Positions 1 to 9,496 of a DNA stretch of 64,000 nucleotides are shown piece by piece. Location: assembly GCA_014169315.1 (NCBI GenBank), contig AP022133.1, positions 3,844,001 to 3,908,000 on the forward strand. The letters run 5' to 3'. A program made the translations under genes and the position numbers. The stretch comes from Enterobacter cloacae (GTDB taxonomy: Bacteria > Pseudomonadota > Gammaproteobacteria > Enterobacterales > Enterobacteriaceae). Below the pieces are notes generated by a model that was given only the letters and a program-made list of their open reading frames with translations, searched no databases and was not told the DNA's origin. Position 1 is the first letter of the stretch. The number at the start of each line of letters is the position of its first letter.

Positions 1-1
1 A

Positions 2-673
2 AATGAGGACGGCGTGGGTAAAGCACTGGCCAGTGCTGGCATGCCCCGCGATGACCTTTTCATTACCACCAAACTGTGGAATGACGATCAGAAACGCCCC
101 CGCGAAGCCTTGCAGGAGAGCCTGGATAAGCTTCAGCTCGATTTCATCGATCTCTACCTCATACATTGGCCGGTTCCGGCCATCGATCATTATGTGGAAG
201 CCTGGGAAGGGATGATTGAGCTACAGCGGCTTGGGCTGGTGAAAAGCATCGGCGTCTGCAATTTCCAGATCCACCACCTGCAACGTCTGATTGACGAAAC
301 AGGTGTTGCGCCGGTTATCAACCAGATAGAGCTACACCCGCTGATGCAGCAGCGTCAGTTGCATGCCTGGAATGCGACCCACAAGATCCAGACCGAATCC
401 TGGAGCCCTCTTGCACAGGGTGGCGAAGGCGTTTTCGATCAGAAAATTATTCGCGAGCTGGCGGATAAGTACGGCAAAAGTCCGGCGCAGATTGTCATTC
501 GCTGGCATCTGGACAACGGCCTGGTGGTGATCCCGAAATCGGTCACGCCCGCGCGCATCGCTGAGAACTTCGACGTCTGGGATTTCCGCCTGGACAAAGA
601 CGAGCTGGGCGAAATTGCGAAGCTGGATCAGGGTAAGCGGCTAGGACCCGATCCGGATCAGTTTGGTGGGTAA
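2..673 (+). CDS. dkgA: 2,5-diketo-D-gluconate reductase A, 3' part
   Basis: C-terminal 223 residues of an aldo-keto reductase. The open frame continues off the left edge, so the N-terminus (about 50 residues, with the catalytic Asp and Tyr of the family) is missing from the window. Visible family features are the TKLWND segment with the catalytic Lys, the LIHWP segment with the active-site His, and the C-terminal IPKS cofactor-binding motif. DkgA reduces 2,5-diketo-D-gluconate and small aldehydes such as methylglyoxal with NADPH in the cytosol. It is followed by a strong terminator shared with convergent ygiQ. The high similarity I recognise to E. coli DkgA makes the identity secure. Confidence 0.93.
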   Translation, partial: NEDGVGKALASAGMPRDDLFITTKLWNDDQKRPREALQESLDKLQLDFIDLYLIHWPVPAIDHYVEAWEGMIELQRLGLVKSIGVCNFQIHHLQRLIDETGVAPVINQIELHPLMQQRQLHAWNATHKIQTESWSPLAQGGEGVFDQKIIRELADKYGKSPAQIVIRWHLDNGLVVIPKSVTPARIAENFDVWDFRLDKDELGEIAKLDQGKRLGPDPDQFGG

Positions 674-677
674 ATAG

Positions 678-706
678 AAAACCCCGGCTTGCCGGGGTTT
701 TTCTTT
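678..706. terminator. Bidirectional Rho-independent terminator, dkgA/ygiQ
   Basis: A GC-rich stem (ACCCCGGC / GCCGGGGT) with a TT loop, flanked by A-rich sequence on the left and a T-run on the right. It can therefore terminate dkgA on the plus strand and ygiQ on the minus strand. It lies 4 bp after the dkgA stop and abuts the ygiQ stop. Confidence 0.85.
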
Positions 707-2877
707 TACGCTTTACGCTTCACTGGCTTCTTCGCACTGGAATTGCCGTTCGAACGCTGATGCACAATCGGCGTGTGCTTGGTCAGCGCCGGACGCGTAT
801 TGCGGTTCTGACGGCGCGCTTCGCGCATTTCGTCCAGCGTCGGAGCTGGCACCAGACAGTCGCGACGCGAACCAATCAGGTGTTTTTTACCCATCTCTTC
901 CAGTGCCTGGCGGATCATCGGCCAGTTAGCCGGATCGTGGTAACGCAGCAGCGCTTTATGCAGACGACGCTGCTTATCCCCTTTCGGCACCACCACGTCT
1001 TCACTCTTGTAACCAATCTTACTCAGCGGGTTCTTGCCGGTGTAATACATGGTCGTCGAGTTTGCCAGCGGTGACGGATAGAAGTTCTGCACCTGATCCA
1101 GACGGAAGCGACGCTGTTTCAGCCACAGCGCCAGGTTCACCATATCTTCATCACGCGTACCCGGGTGCGCAGAGATGAAGTACGGGATCAGATACTGCTC
1201 TTTACCCGCCTGCTTCGAGTAGGTATCGAACAGCTCTTTAAAGCGATCGTAACTCCCCATGCCCGGCTTCATCATTTTGGACAGTGGGCCTTCCTCGGTG
1301 TGCTCCGGGGCAATCTTCAGATAACCACCGACGTGGTGCGTTGCCAGCTCTTTGATGTAGCGCGGATCTTCCACGGCAATATCGTAACGCACGCCAGAGG
1401 CAATCAGGATCTTCTTGATGCCCTTCAGGTCACGTGCGCGGCGATAGAGGTTGATCGTTGGCTCGTGGTTGGTGTCCATATGCTCACAAATGCTCGGATA
1501 GACACAGGAGAGACGACGACAGGTTTGCTCCGCACGCGGCGACTTACAGCGCAGCATGTACATGTTGGCGGTTGGACCGCCAAGATCGGAGATCACGCCG
1601 GTAAAGCCAGGGACCGTGTCGCGAATCGCTTCGATCTCGTTGACGATAGAATCTTCAGAGCGGCTCTGAATAATACGGCCTTCGTGCTCGGTAATAGAGC
1701 AGAACGAGCAACCGCCGAAGCAGCCGCGCATAATATTGATAGAGAAGCGGATCATCTCATAGGCCGGAATACGGCTTTTACCGTATGCCGGATGGGGTAC
1801 ACGCTTATACGGCAGCGCAAAGACGCTGTCCATCTCTTCGGTTGAGAGTGGGATCGCCGGCGGGTTAACCCAGATATAACGTTCACCGTGTTTTTGCATC
1901 AGCGCGCGTGCGCATCCCGGGTTGGTTTCGTGATGCAGAATACGGGAGGCATGAGCGTAAAGTACCTTGTCGCTTTTGACCTTCTCGAAGGACGGCAGCA
2001 GCACATAGGTTTTTTCCCACGGTTTAGGACGCGGAGGCTGAACGACAATAGTTTTCGCTTCGGTTTTCTTCGGCTCAACCGGTTTGTTATCTGCACACGG
2101 CAGATCTTCGCCGTATGGATGCGGGATCGGGTCAATTTTGCCCGGCATATCAATGATGCGGGAATCCACCCCGCTCCAGCCCGGCAGTGCCTCTTTGACC
2201 ATAATCGCGGTGTTACGCACGTCGCGGATGTTGCCTACAGGCTCACCCTGCGCCAGACGGTGCGCAACTTCCACCAGCGGACGTTCGCCGTTGCCAAAGA
2301 TCAGCATGTCGGCTTTGGAATCTACCAGCACCGAACGGCGCACGGTGTCAGACCAGTAATCATAGTGTGCGGTACGGCGCAGGCTCGCCTCAATGCCCCC
2401 GAGAATGACGGGCACATCTTTCCAGGCTTCTTTACAGCGCTGAGTGTAGACCAGCGTGGCACGGTCAGGACGTTTACCCGCCACGTTATCGGCGGTGTAG
2501 GCGTCGTCATGGCGCAGCTTACGATCAGCGGTGTAACGGTTGATCATCGAGTCCATGTTGCCAGCGGTGACACCGAAGAACAGGTTTGGCTTACCCAGAC
2601 GCATAAAGTCGTCTTTGCTGTTCCAGTCAGGCTGAGAAATGATCCCGACACGGAAGCCCTGTGCTTCGAGCATACGGCCACAAATCGCCATGCCAAAGCT
2701 TGGGTGGTCGACGTAGGCATCGCCCGTGACCAGAATGATATCGCAGCTATCCCAGCCCAGTAGGTCCATCTCTTCACGGGACATCGGCAGGAACGGAGCC
2801 GGCCCAAAACAAGCAGCCCAGTACTGGGGCCAGGAGAAGAGGTCACGATCCGGCTGGATCAGGGAAATTGCGCTCAT
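706..2877 (-). CDS. ygiQ: YgiQ family radical SAM protein (UPF0313)
   Basis: 723-residue protein of the YgiQ/UPF0313 family. The radical-SAM cluster motif CxxxCxxC is present as C386-C390-C393 (CFGGCSFC). A cobalamin-binding-like N-terminal region precedes the SAM barrel, and the C-terminus is basic. The open frame extends 30 codons further upstream, but the start MSAISLIQP matches the E. coli protein and avoids a hydrophobic non-homologous extension. The reaction is unknown to me. Family membership predicts a [4Fe-4S] cluster that cleaves S-adenosylmethionine to start radical chemistry. It is transcribed alone, divergent from the Trk transporter gene. Confidence 0.93.
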   Translation of the reverse strand: MSAISLIQPDRDLFSWPQYWAACFGPAPFLPMSREEMDLLGWDSCDIILVTGDAYVDHPSFGMAICGRMLEAQGFRVGIISQPDWNSKDDFMRLGKPNLFFGVTAGNMDSMINRYTADRKLRHDDAYTADNVAGKRPDRATLVYTQRCKEAWKDVPVILGGIEASLRRTAHYDYWSDTVRRSVLVDSKADMLIFGNGERPLVEVAHRLAQGEPVGNIRDVRNTAIMVKEALPGWSGVDSRIIDMPGKIDPIPHPYGEDLPCADNKPVEPKKTEAKTIVVQPPRPKPWEKTYVLLPSFEKVKSDKVLYAHASRILHHETNPGCARALMQKHGERYIWVNPPAIPLSTEEMDSVFALPYKRVPHPAYGKSRIPAYEMIRFSINIMRGCFGGCSFCSITEHEGRIIQSRSEDSIVNEIEAIRDTVPGFTGVISDLGGPTANMYMLRCKSPRAEQTCRRLSCVYPSICEHMDTNHEPTINLYRRARDLKGIKKILIASGVRYDIAVEDPRYIKELATHHVGGYLKIAPEHTEEGPLSKMMKPGMGSYDRFKELFDTYSKQAGKEQYLIPYFISAHPGTRDEDMVNLALWLKQRRFRLDQVQNFYPSPLANSTTMYYTGKNPLSKIGYKSEDVVVPKGDKQRRLHKALLRYHDPANWPMIRQALEEMGKKHLIGSRRDCLVPAPTLDEMREARRQNRNTRPALTKHTPIVHQRSNGNSSAKKPVKRKA

Positions 2878-3078
2878 AATGCTTCCGAAGAAAAAATAAA
2901 CAAAAGGAGCGGGATTATACGCTGTTACTCCGCCATAAATGAAGAAAAGGATGCACACATAAAACATAAAATCATGGAAGTTGTTAAAATACCGCGCATT
3001 GGCAATTTTGGATCATAATATCCACTATATTCTTCCGGTAACCAGCCACCGGAATGTGTTCTGGCACGGAGTTTATTT

Positions 3079-4554
3079 GTGAAGTTCAATGACTCGTTAA
3101 ATGTTTCCCAACTGCGGGTGGTGCTCCATCTTTGCGGTTTTTTGGTGCTTCTCTACAGCCTTTCCATGCTGCCTCCAATGGTCATCGCCCTGATAAACAA
3201 AGAGCGTAACTTTTTCACGTTTTTAAGCACCTTTTTAACGTTCTTCACTCTCGGCGGCATCGCATGGCGGGCCACACGACACGCCGGAATACAGCTGCGC
3301 ACCCGCGATGGCTTTGTGATTATTGTTCTGTTCTGGCTCCTGTTTTCATTTATCAGCGCCATGCCAATGTGGCTGGATGATGGGCTGCATCTCTCGTTTG
3401 CCGACGCTCTTTTTGAAGGGGTTTCAGGTATCACCACCACGGGCGCAACGGTGATTGGTGACGTCAGTGCCCTGCCGAAATCGTATCTTTACTACCGCGC
3501 GCAGCTTAATTTTATTGGTGGCTTAGGGGTTATCGTTCTGGCCGTGGCGGTACTGCCCTTACTGGGGATCGGTGGCATGAAACTGTATCAGTCAGAAATG
3601 CCAGGCCCGTTTAAAGAGGAGCGACTCACACCGAGGCTTGCCGATACCGCCCGTACGCTGTGGGTCACCTATCTCATTCTTGGCATTGCCTGTACGCTGG
3701 CCTACTGGCTGGCAGGCATGCCCTTCTTCGATGCGCTCTGTCACGGGCTTTCAACCGTCTCTCTGGGCGGTTTTTCGACCCGCAGCGAGAGCATCGGTTT
3801 TTATGACAGCAATGCGATTGAAGTTGTCGCTGGCCTGTTTTCACTGCTCTCCGCATTCAACTTTACCCTGTGGTATGTCGTGATTACCAGGCGCACATTC
3901 AAACCGATTCGCCGCAGCCCTGAGGTTAAATTCTTTCTGGCTGCCGCTACGGTTATCATCGCGATCACGGCCTGGCAGGTCTGGCATGCGGGGATGTACA
4001 ACGCCACCGATAGCCTGGTTCACGCCTTCTTTCTGGCCAGCTCAATGATGACGGATAACGGCCTGTCCACGGCCGATTATGCAAAATGGCCCGCTCACAC
4101 CATCTTCCTGTTGTTGAGTGCCAGCTTTTTTGGCGGCTGCGTTGGTTCAACCTGCGGCGGGATCAAAGCCCTGCGCTTCCTCATCATGTTCAAACAGAGT
4201 GTTCAGGAGCTGAACCAGCTGGCACATCCCAGAGCATTGTTGAGCATCAAAGTGGGCAAAAGCGTGGTGAATGAACGCGTTCTGCGCTCGGTGTGGAGCT
4301 TCTTCTTTCTCTACGTGATGATCACGGGTCTTTTCGTCTGGATGCTGAACCTGATGGGGTACGATCTGTTTACCTCATTTGCAACCGTGGCGGCCTGCAT
4401 CAACAATATGGGGCTGGGATTCGGGGAAACGGCATCGACGTTCGGCACGCTAAAAGAAGAGGCCAAGTTGCTGATGTGCGCGGCAATGATTCTGGGTCGA
4501 CTGGAAATTTACCCGGTACTGATCCTTTGCTCACGTTTCTTCTGGCGGGCATAA
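3079..4554 (+). CDS. Trk-type potassium uptake protein (TrkG/TrkH family)
   Basis: 491-residue polytopic inner-membrane protein of the Trk/Ktr/HKT superfamily, with hydrophobic segments throughout. The four P-loop-like selectivity segments are recognisable: near TTTGAT, near STVSLGGF, in the SMMTDNGLS region, and near CINNMGLGFG. Trk channels carry K+ (with H+) into the cell and assemble with the cytosolic NAD-binding protein TrkA, which is not encoded here. The start is GTG at 3079. The main trkH locus is normally elsewhere in Enterobacteriaceae, so this is probably a second, TrkG-like subunit. I do not assign G versus H with certainty. Confidence 0.85.
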   Translation: MKFNDSLNVSQLRVVLHLCGFLVLLYSLSMLPPMVIALINKERNFFTFLSTFLTFFTLGGIAWRATRHAGIQLRTRDGFVIIVLFWLLFSFISAMPMWLDDGLHLSFADALFEGVSGITTTGATVIGDVSALPKSYLYYRAQLNFIGGLGVIVLAVAVLPLLGIGGMKLYQSEMPGPFKEERLTPRLADTARTLWVTYLILGIACTLAYWLAGMPFFDALCHGLSTVSLGGFSTRSESIGFYDSNAIEVVAGLFSLLSAFNFTLWYVVITRRTFKPIRRSPEVKFFLAAATVIIAITAWQVWHAGMYNATDSLVHAFFLASSMMTDNGLSTADYAKWPAHTIFLLLSASFFGGCVGSTCGGIKALRFLIMFKQSVQELNQLAHPRALLSIKVGKSVVNERVLRSVWSFFFLYVMITGLFVWMLNLMGYDLFTSFATVAACINNMGLGFGETASTFGTLKEEAKLLMCAAMILGRLEIYPVLILCSRFFWRA

Positions 4555-4556
4555 GC

Positions 4557-4578
4557 CATTCCCGGCAAGCCGGGAATG
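4557..4578. terminator. Palindrome between convergent trk gene and ftsP
   Basis: A perfect inverted repeat (CATTCCCGGC / GCCGGGAATG, 2-base loop) 3 bp after the Trk gene stop and 8 bp from the ftsP stop. There is no clear U-tract on either side, so it may protect or end transcripts only weakly. Confidence 0.5.
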
Positions 4579-4585
4579 TCACAGG

Positions 4586-5998
4586 TTACGGCGCGGGGTT
4601 CACCAGCATTTGTCCTACGGACCCCCTGTCCATCATCTCCAGCGTCTGGCTGTGGAACAGGAACGGGAAGTGCGGCCACGAAGGCTGGCCATAGTAGACG
4701 AGCAGCTCGACCTGTCCATCCACCCAGACGGTATCTTTCCAGCCACGGTCTTCCGGGAAGGGCATCGCACCGTTAACGTTGCGAATAAGGAAGCTTACCC
4801 CTTCAATGTGGAACGACTGCGGCATGTCCGAGCGTACCGTCCAGCGCTCCCAGGTTCCCTGCTGTGCGGTGATATCAATGCGCTTGACGTCCCACAACGC
4901 ACCGTTAATGCCCGGATCATCACCCAGGTGGATCTCACGGCTACGTACCGGCGAACCGCTCATGATCTCCTGCGGCAGCAAGCGCATTGGCAGGCTATCG
5001 GTCACCAGTGGCAACAGGCCCGTTGGTCGCAGGGTCAGCACCAGCGTGGAGACCAGAATGCTCGACGGCTCAAAGAAACCACGAATACGGTCAACGATGC
5101 TCGCCGCTTCACCGCAGGTGATCGACACTTCATCCCCGTTGGTCATATCAATGAGAATTTCACGGCGTTCACCTGGCGCGAGCGCAAGCTGTTTGACGGA
5201 AACCGGCGCAGGTAAAAAGCCCTGATCACCTGCAACCACGTGCAGTGCCCGGCCATCGCTCATCTGCAGCTGATAGCGACGCGAGTTAGAGGCGTTAAGC
5301 AGACGCAGGCGCACCCAGCCGCGCGAGACGTCGACATACGGGCTTTGCGCGCCGTTAACCAGCAGCGTGTCGCCGACAAAGCCACCGCTGCCCGGCTCAC
5401 TGTATTCCGGCGTACCGAAGTTATCCAGACGTTTGTCCTGGATAATGACCGGGAAGTCATCCACACCATAGTGGTTCGGGAGCGGCAGGGATTTGCTGAC
5501 GTCGTCTTCCACCAGCCACATCCCGGCCAGGCCGTTGTAAACCTGCTGAGCGGTGCGGTTAGGCGTGTTGGCGTGGTACCACAGGGTGGACGCGCCCTGA
5601 CGAATAGGCAGCACGGGGGCCCAGTCGGCGTTTGGCGACATCATGCGAGCAGCACCACCAATCAACGGCCCTGGTACCTGCAACCCGCTGATGGTCATGG
5701 CGACATTTTCGGACGTACGGTTACTGTAGATCAGCTTAACGTCATCGCCATTCCACACGCGAATGGTTGGCCCAAGATAGCGCCCGTTAATCCCCCAGAC
5801 AGACGCTCGCGTTCCCTGAGTAAACGACCAGTGGCCGCGCTGTAGCGTCAGGAAAAGCGGCTGCCCGCGACGGGATTCAATTAACGGCGGAATGGGCAGC
5901 GGCTGTTGCTGCCCGGCGGCGTTGGCTGTCAGCGGTATTGCGCCTGCACAAAGGGCGATCCCCGAAGCCTGAATAAACTGACGCCGACTGAGTGACAT
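4586..5998 (-). CDS. ftsP: Cell division protein FtsP (SufI)
   Basis: 470 residues, the same length as E. coli FtsP. The N-terminus carries a twin-arginine signal (SRRQFI, then a hydrophobic stretch ending ANA), so it is exported folded by Tat to the periplasm. The rest is a multicopper-oxidase fold of three cupredoxin domains. FtsP lacks oxidase activity in E. coli and stabilises the divisome under stress. I chose MSLSRRQ as start because it places the RR motif directly at the N-terminus; the open frame begins 9 codons earlier. It lies upstream of nothing but the convergent Trk gene and 59 bp downstream of plsC. Confidence 0.93.
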   Translation of the reverse strand: MSLSRRQFIQASGIALCAGAIPLTANAAGQQQPLPIPPLIESRRGQPLFLTLQRGHWSFTQGTRASVWGINGRYLGPTIRVWNGDDVKLIYSNRTSENVAMTISGLQVPGPLIGGAARMMSPNADWAPVLPIRQGASTLWYHANTPNRTAQQVYNGLAGMWLVEDDVSKSLPLPNHYGVDDFPVIIQDKRLDNFGTPEYSEPGSGGFVGDTLLVNGAQSPYVDVSRGWVRLRLLNASNSRRYQLQMSDGRALHVVAGDQGFLPAPVSVKQLALAPGERREILIDMTNGDEVSITCGEAASIVDRIRGFFEPSSILVSTLVLTLRPTGLLPLVTDSLPMRLLPQEIMSGSPVRSREIHLGDDPGINGALWDVKRIDITAQQGTWERWTVRSDMPQSFHIEGVSFLIRNVNGAMPFPEDRGWKDTVWVDGQVELLVYYGQPSWPHFPFLFHSQTLEMMDRGSVGQMLVNPAP

Positions 5999-6057
5999 AT
6001 AAGCTCCATCTGAAACGACTAACAACGCGGGAATTCGTTTTCCCTTTTAACGCCGGT

Positions 6058-6795
6058 TTATACCTTACCGGCGGCTTCTCTCTCTGCGACTTCTTTGTCG
6101 AGCAATGCAATATGTTGAGCCATCAGTTCACGGCAGTGTGCTGCCAGCTCGCGTACCTGATCTTTACCGTATTTACTGGTATCCACCGGCGGCAGCATTT
6201 CGACAATCACCAGCCCGTTATTCAGGCGGTTAAGATTAATCTTATTAGAAGTATTAGAAACACACACTGGAATAATTGGAACGCCTGCCGCAATTGCTGC
6301 ATGAAACGCACCCGTTTTGAATGGCAGCAAGCCACGGCCACGGCTACGCGTCCCTTCCGGGAACATCCAGATAGAGATTTTGCGCTTTTTAAAGTGATTC
6401 ACCACTTCCGCAATGGTGCTGTGCGCTTTTGCACGGTTGTTGCGGTCGATAAGCAGGTTACCGGTAAGCCAGTACAGCTGGCCAAAAAACGGGATCCACA
6501 GCAGGCTCTTTTTCCCCACGGTCACCGTCGGTGGCAGAACGATGTTTGCGGCTGTCACCATATCGTAGTTGTTCTGATGGTTAGCGATATAGATGGCGTT
6601 ACCAAACTGCTCTGCGCCTTCAGGAATACGTTTTTCAACCTTCAGGCCAAATAACGGTGCAAGACGGCCAAACATGTGGCCAAAAGTGGCGACATGCTTC
6701 GGATTACGCGGGCTGAACAGGCAATAAATGCAGCCGAAAACACAGACCAGAATGCAATAGATAACGGTAAGAATAAGACGAACAATGTATAGCAT
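6058..6795 (-). CDS. plsC: 1-acyl-sn-glycerol-3-phosphate acyltransferase
   Basis: 245 residues, starting MLYIVRLIL. It transfers an acyl chain to lysophosphatidic acid to make phosphatidic acid, the second acylation of phospholipid synthesis, at the inner membrane. The catalytic HX4D motif is at H73-D78 (NHQNNYD). The substrate-binding block FPEGTRSRG lies near residue 145. Two N-terminal hydrophobic segments anchor the protein. The 10-codon upstream extension of the open frame is ignored because the chosen start matches the family length. The order parC-plsC-ftsP on the minus strand is as in E. coli. Confidence 0.95.
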   Translation of the reverse strand: MLYIVRLILTVIYCILVCVFGCIYCLFSPRNPKHVATFGHMFGRLAPLFGLKVEKRIPEGAEQFGNAIYIANHQNNYDMVTAANIVLPPTVTVGKKSLLWIPFFGQLYWLTGNLLIDRNNRAKAHSTIAEVVNHFKKRKISIWMFPEGTRSRGRGLLPFKTGAFHAAIAAGVPIIPVCVSNTSNKINLNRLNNGLVIVEMLPPVDTSKYGKDQVRELAAHCRELMAQHIALLDKEVAEREAAGKV

Positions 6796-6926
6796 AGCGA
6801 CCTCTGAAGCCCCAACAGCTGACAATTATACTTCACCTGTGGCCAGGTAAGGACTTTATTACGAGCGCGTATTGTTAATCGCAACGCATGAATTAACAAC
6901 GTTTTTGCGGGAAATTTTACTGAAAT

Positions 6927-6949
6927 ACCCCCTCCGGGAAAGAGGGGGT
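6927..6949 (-). terminator. Hairpin after parC
   Basis: An inverted repeat ACCCCCTC / GAGGGGGT with a 7-base loop starts 10 bp past the parC stop on the minus strand. The U-tract after it is poor (UAUUU), so termination is likely partial and plsC may be read through. Confidence 0.5.
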
Positions 6950-6959
6950 CAGAGCCAGA

Positions 6960-9218
6960 TTACTCTTCGCTGTCGCCCGCGTGGCTTCGCGCAGGAGAGT
7001 CAATCTCCACGCGGTCGATGCGCTGCAGGCCGCGCATCAGTGAGCCACGGCGACCGCGCTCACCCACCACTTTCTGCAACTCTTCCGGACGAAGTTTGAT
7101 TTTACGCTTGCCCACGTGGATGGTCAGCGTACTCTGCGGCGGCAGAATAAAGAGGTGCGCCAGGCCATCTTCGCCTTTTGCCGCTTCCGCCGACGGGATA
7201 TTGATGATCTTGTTGCCCTTCCCTTTCGACAGTTCCGGCAGGTCGCTGACCGGGAACATCAGCATTCGCCCGGCGGTGGTGATCGCCAGCAGCATGTCGC
7301 TCTCGTTCTCAATCACCAGCGGCGTCATGACGTGCGCGTTATCCGGCAGGCTAATCAGCGCCTTACCGGCACGGTTGCGCGACACGAGATCGTTAAAGGT
7401 ACAGATAAAGCCATAACCCGCGTCGGAGGCCAGCAACAGTTTCTGCTCATCGGCTTCCATCAGCATATGGTCAACCGTCGCCCCCGGCGGCAGCGTCAGC
7501 TTGCCGGTCAGCGGTTCACCCTGTCCACGCGCGGAAGGCAGCGTGATGGGGTCAATGGCGTAGCTGCGGCCCGTGGAATCGATAAATGCCACCGGCTGGT
7601 TGCTTTTCCCTTTCACTGCCGCTTTGAAGCTGTCGCCCGCTTTGTAGCTCAGCCCAGGCGCGTCGATATCATGCCCTTTGGCACTGCGCACCCAGCCGCT
7701 CTGGGACAGCACAATCGTCACCGGCTCTGACGGCTGCATGTCGTGCTCGTTCATCGCCTTCGCTTCTTCGCGCTCGTGCAGCGGAGAACGACGGTCATCG
7801 CCAAAGGCATCGGCATCGGCCTGCAGCTCTTTCTTCAGCAGGTTGTTCATCTTGCGTTCGGACGCCAGGATCGCCTGCAGCTGATCGCGCTCTTTTTCCA
7901 GGTCGTTCTGCTCACCGCGGATCTTCATCTCTTCCAGTTTGGCGAGATGGCGCAGTTTCAGCTCGAGGATCGCTTCGGCCTGGGTTTCACTAATGCCAAA
8001 ACGCGACATCAGCGCGGGTTTCGGTTCGTCCTCGGTACGGATGATCTCGATCACTTCATCAATATTGAGGAACGCCACCAGCAAACCTTCAAGGATATGC
8101 AGGCGCTTAAGCACTTTTTCCAGACGATGGTTCAGACGACGGCGCACCGTATCGCGGCGGAAAGTCAGCCACTCGCTGAGGATCTCCAGCAAGTTTTTCA
8201 CCGCCGGGCGACCGTCCAGGCCAATCATGTTCAGGTTGATGCGGTAGCTTTTTTCCAGATCGGTCGTCGCGAACAGGTGGTTCATCACCTGCTCCATGTC
8301 GACGCGGTTGGAGCGCGGCACGATCACCAGACGGGTCGGGTTCTCGTGGTCAGATTCATCGCGCAGGTCGTCCACCATCGGCAGCTTTTTATTGCGCATC
8401 TGAGCCGCGATTTGCTCCAGCACTTTCGCACCGGAAACCTGATGCGGCAGCGCGGTGATCACCACCGCACCGTCCTCTTTGGTCCACACCGCGCGCATAC
8501 GCACGGAGCCACGACCGTTCTGGTAGATTTTGCGGATTTCCGCGCGCGAAGTGATGATTTCGGCTTCGGTTGGGTAGTCCGGCCCCTGAACGATATCCAG
8601 CAGCTCATCCAGCGAGGTTTTCGGCTGTTCAATCAGGGTGATGGCGGCTTTCGCCACTTCACGCAGGTTGTGCGGCGGGATGTCCGTCGCCATACCAACC
8701 GCAATACCGGTGGTCCCGTTCAGCAGGATGTTCGGCAGACGCGCAGGCAGCATTTTCGGCTCCTGCATCGTACCGTCGAAGTTTGGCACCCAGTCGACGG
8801 TTCCCTGACCCAGCTCACCCAGCAGCACTTCAGCATATTTAGACAGACGGGATTCGGTATAACGCATCGCCGCGAAGGATTTCGGATCATCCGGCGCACC
8901 CCAGTTCCCCTGCCCGTCGACCAGCGGGTAACGGTAAGAGAACGGCTGAGCCATCAGTACCATCGCTTCGTAGCAAGCGCTATCACCGTGCGGATGGTAT
9001 TTACCCAGCACGTCACCGACGGTACGGGCGGATTTCTTGAACTTGGCGCTGGCGCTCAGCCCCAGCTCAGACATCGCATAGACGATGCGACGCTGGACGG
9101 GCTTCAGGCCATCACCGATAAACGGCAACGCCCTGTCCATGATGACGTACATGGAGTAGTTCAGGTAGGCGTTTTCCGTGAATTCATGTAGCGCGAGGCG
9201 CTCTGCCATATCGCTCAT
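6960..9218 (-). CDS. parC: DNA topoisomerase IV subunit A
   Basis: 752 residues, identical in length to E. coli ParC. It cleaves and rejoins DNA to decatenate daughter chromosomes, in a heterotetramer with ParE (encoded at 24515-26407). The active-site Tyr is Y120 (AMRYTES). The quinolone-resistance-determining region carries S80 and E84 ([10 protein letters not shown]), the susceptible wild-type residues. The long coiled-coil and gate domain is followed by a C-terminal beta-pinwheel with the repeating GxG blades. The acidic tail ends GDSEE. The core of the gene is highly conserved and the start is clear. Confidence 0.97.
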   Translation of the reverse strand: MSDMAERLALHEFTENAYLNYSMYVIMDRALPFIGDGLKPVQRRIVYAMSELGLSASAKFKKSARTVGDVLGKYHPHGDSACYEAMVLMAQPFSYRYPLVDGQGNWGAPDDPKSFAAMRYTESRLSKYAEVLLGELGQGTVDWVPNFDGTMQEPKMLPARLPNILLNGTTGIAVGMATDIPPHNLREVAKAAITLIEQPKTSLDELLDIVQGPDYPTEAEIITSRAEIRKIYQNGRGSVRMRAVWTKEDGAVVITALPHQVSGAKVLEQIAAQMRNKKLPMVDDLRDESDHENPTRLVIVPRSNRVDMEQVMNHLFATTDLEKSYRINLNMIGLDGRPAVKNLLEILSEWLTFRRDTVRRRLNHRLEKVLKRLHILEGLLVAFLNIDEVIEIIRTEDEPKPALMSRFGISETQAEAILELKLRHLAKLEEMKIRGEQNDLEKERDQLQAILASERKMNNLLKKELQADADAFGDDRRSPLHEREEAKAMNEHDMQPSEPVTIVLSQSGWVRSAKGHDIDAPGLSYKAGDSFKAAVKGKSNQPVAFIDSTGRSYAIDPITLPSARGQGEPLTGKLTLPPGATVDHMLMEADEQKLLLASDAGYGFICTFNDLVSRNRAGKALISLPDNAHVMTPLVIENESDMLLAITTAGRMLMFPVSDLPELSKGKGNKIINIPSAEAAKGEDGLAHLFILPPQSTLTIHVGKRKIKLRPEELQKVVGERGRRGSLMRGLQRIDRVEIDSPARSHAGDSEE

Positions 9219-9305
9219 TACGTGTGATTCCTCAACTCAGAAACCGATGGGTTTCAGGCAATATTGCCGCAGATACTACCCTATCTGCCGTGTTGAGTCA
9301 CAAAG

Positions 9306-9331
9306 AAAAAGGGCCGCTTAAGCGGCCCTTT
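9306..9331 (-). terminator. Rho-independent terminator upstream of parC, minus strand
   Basis: A perfect GGGCCGCTTAAGCGGCCC palindrome with five Ts following on the minus strand and only three on the plus strand. It faces leftward transcription arriving from the 9.33-9.49 kb intergenic region, where no minus-strand gene of normal size is visible. It may be left from a gene lost when the effector cassette arrived, or serve a short transcript. Confidence 0.65.
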
Positions 9332-9496
9332 CTGGTGCATAGCAGATACGCATTACCGATATTTAATTTATTAGCGTTTCTTTTTACGTTTAAATAATCA
9401 GCAGCGTTTACTGCTTAATGTGATAAATAGCAGGTTAATTATTTGGCCTTATCGTTACGCTTTTCCATGATGAAAAACCTCATTCAGGGAAAATAG

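Noticed and set aside
1165..2763. Long plus-strand open frames (226 and 291 codons) opposite ygiQ
   Set aside because: They are antisense to a well-conserved radical-SAM gene, show no family signature, and arise from codon bias of the real gene.
2999..3031. TTGGCA with CATAAT or TATATT as the Trk gene promoter
   Set aside because: The spacings (9 and 21 bp) are outside the normal 16-18 bp range, so no promoter was annotated.
7743..9191. 482-codon plus-strand frame opposite parC
   Set aside because: Antisense shadow of parC with no homology; the composition (His/Gln/Arg-rich) is typical of reversed GC-rich coding DNA.
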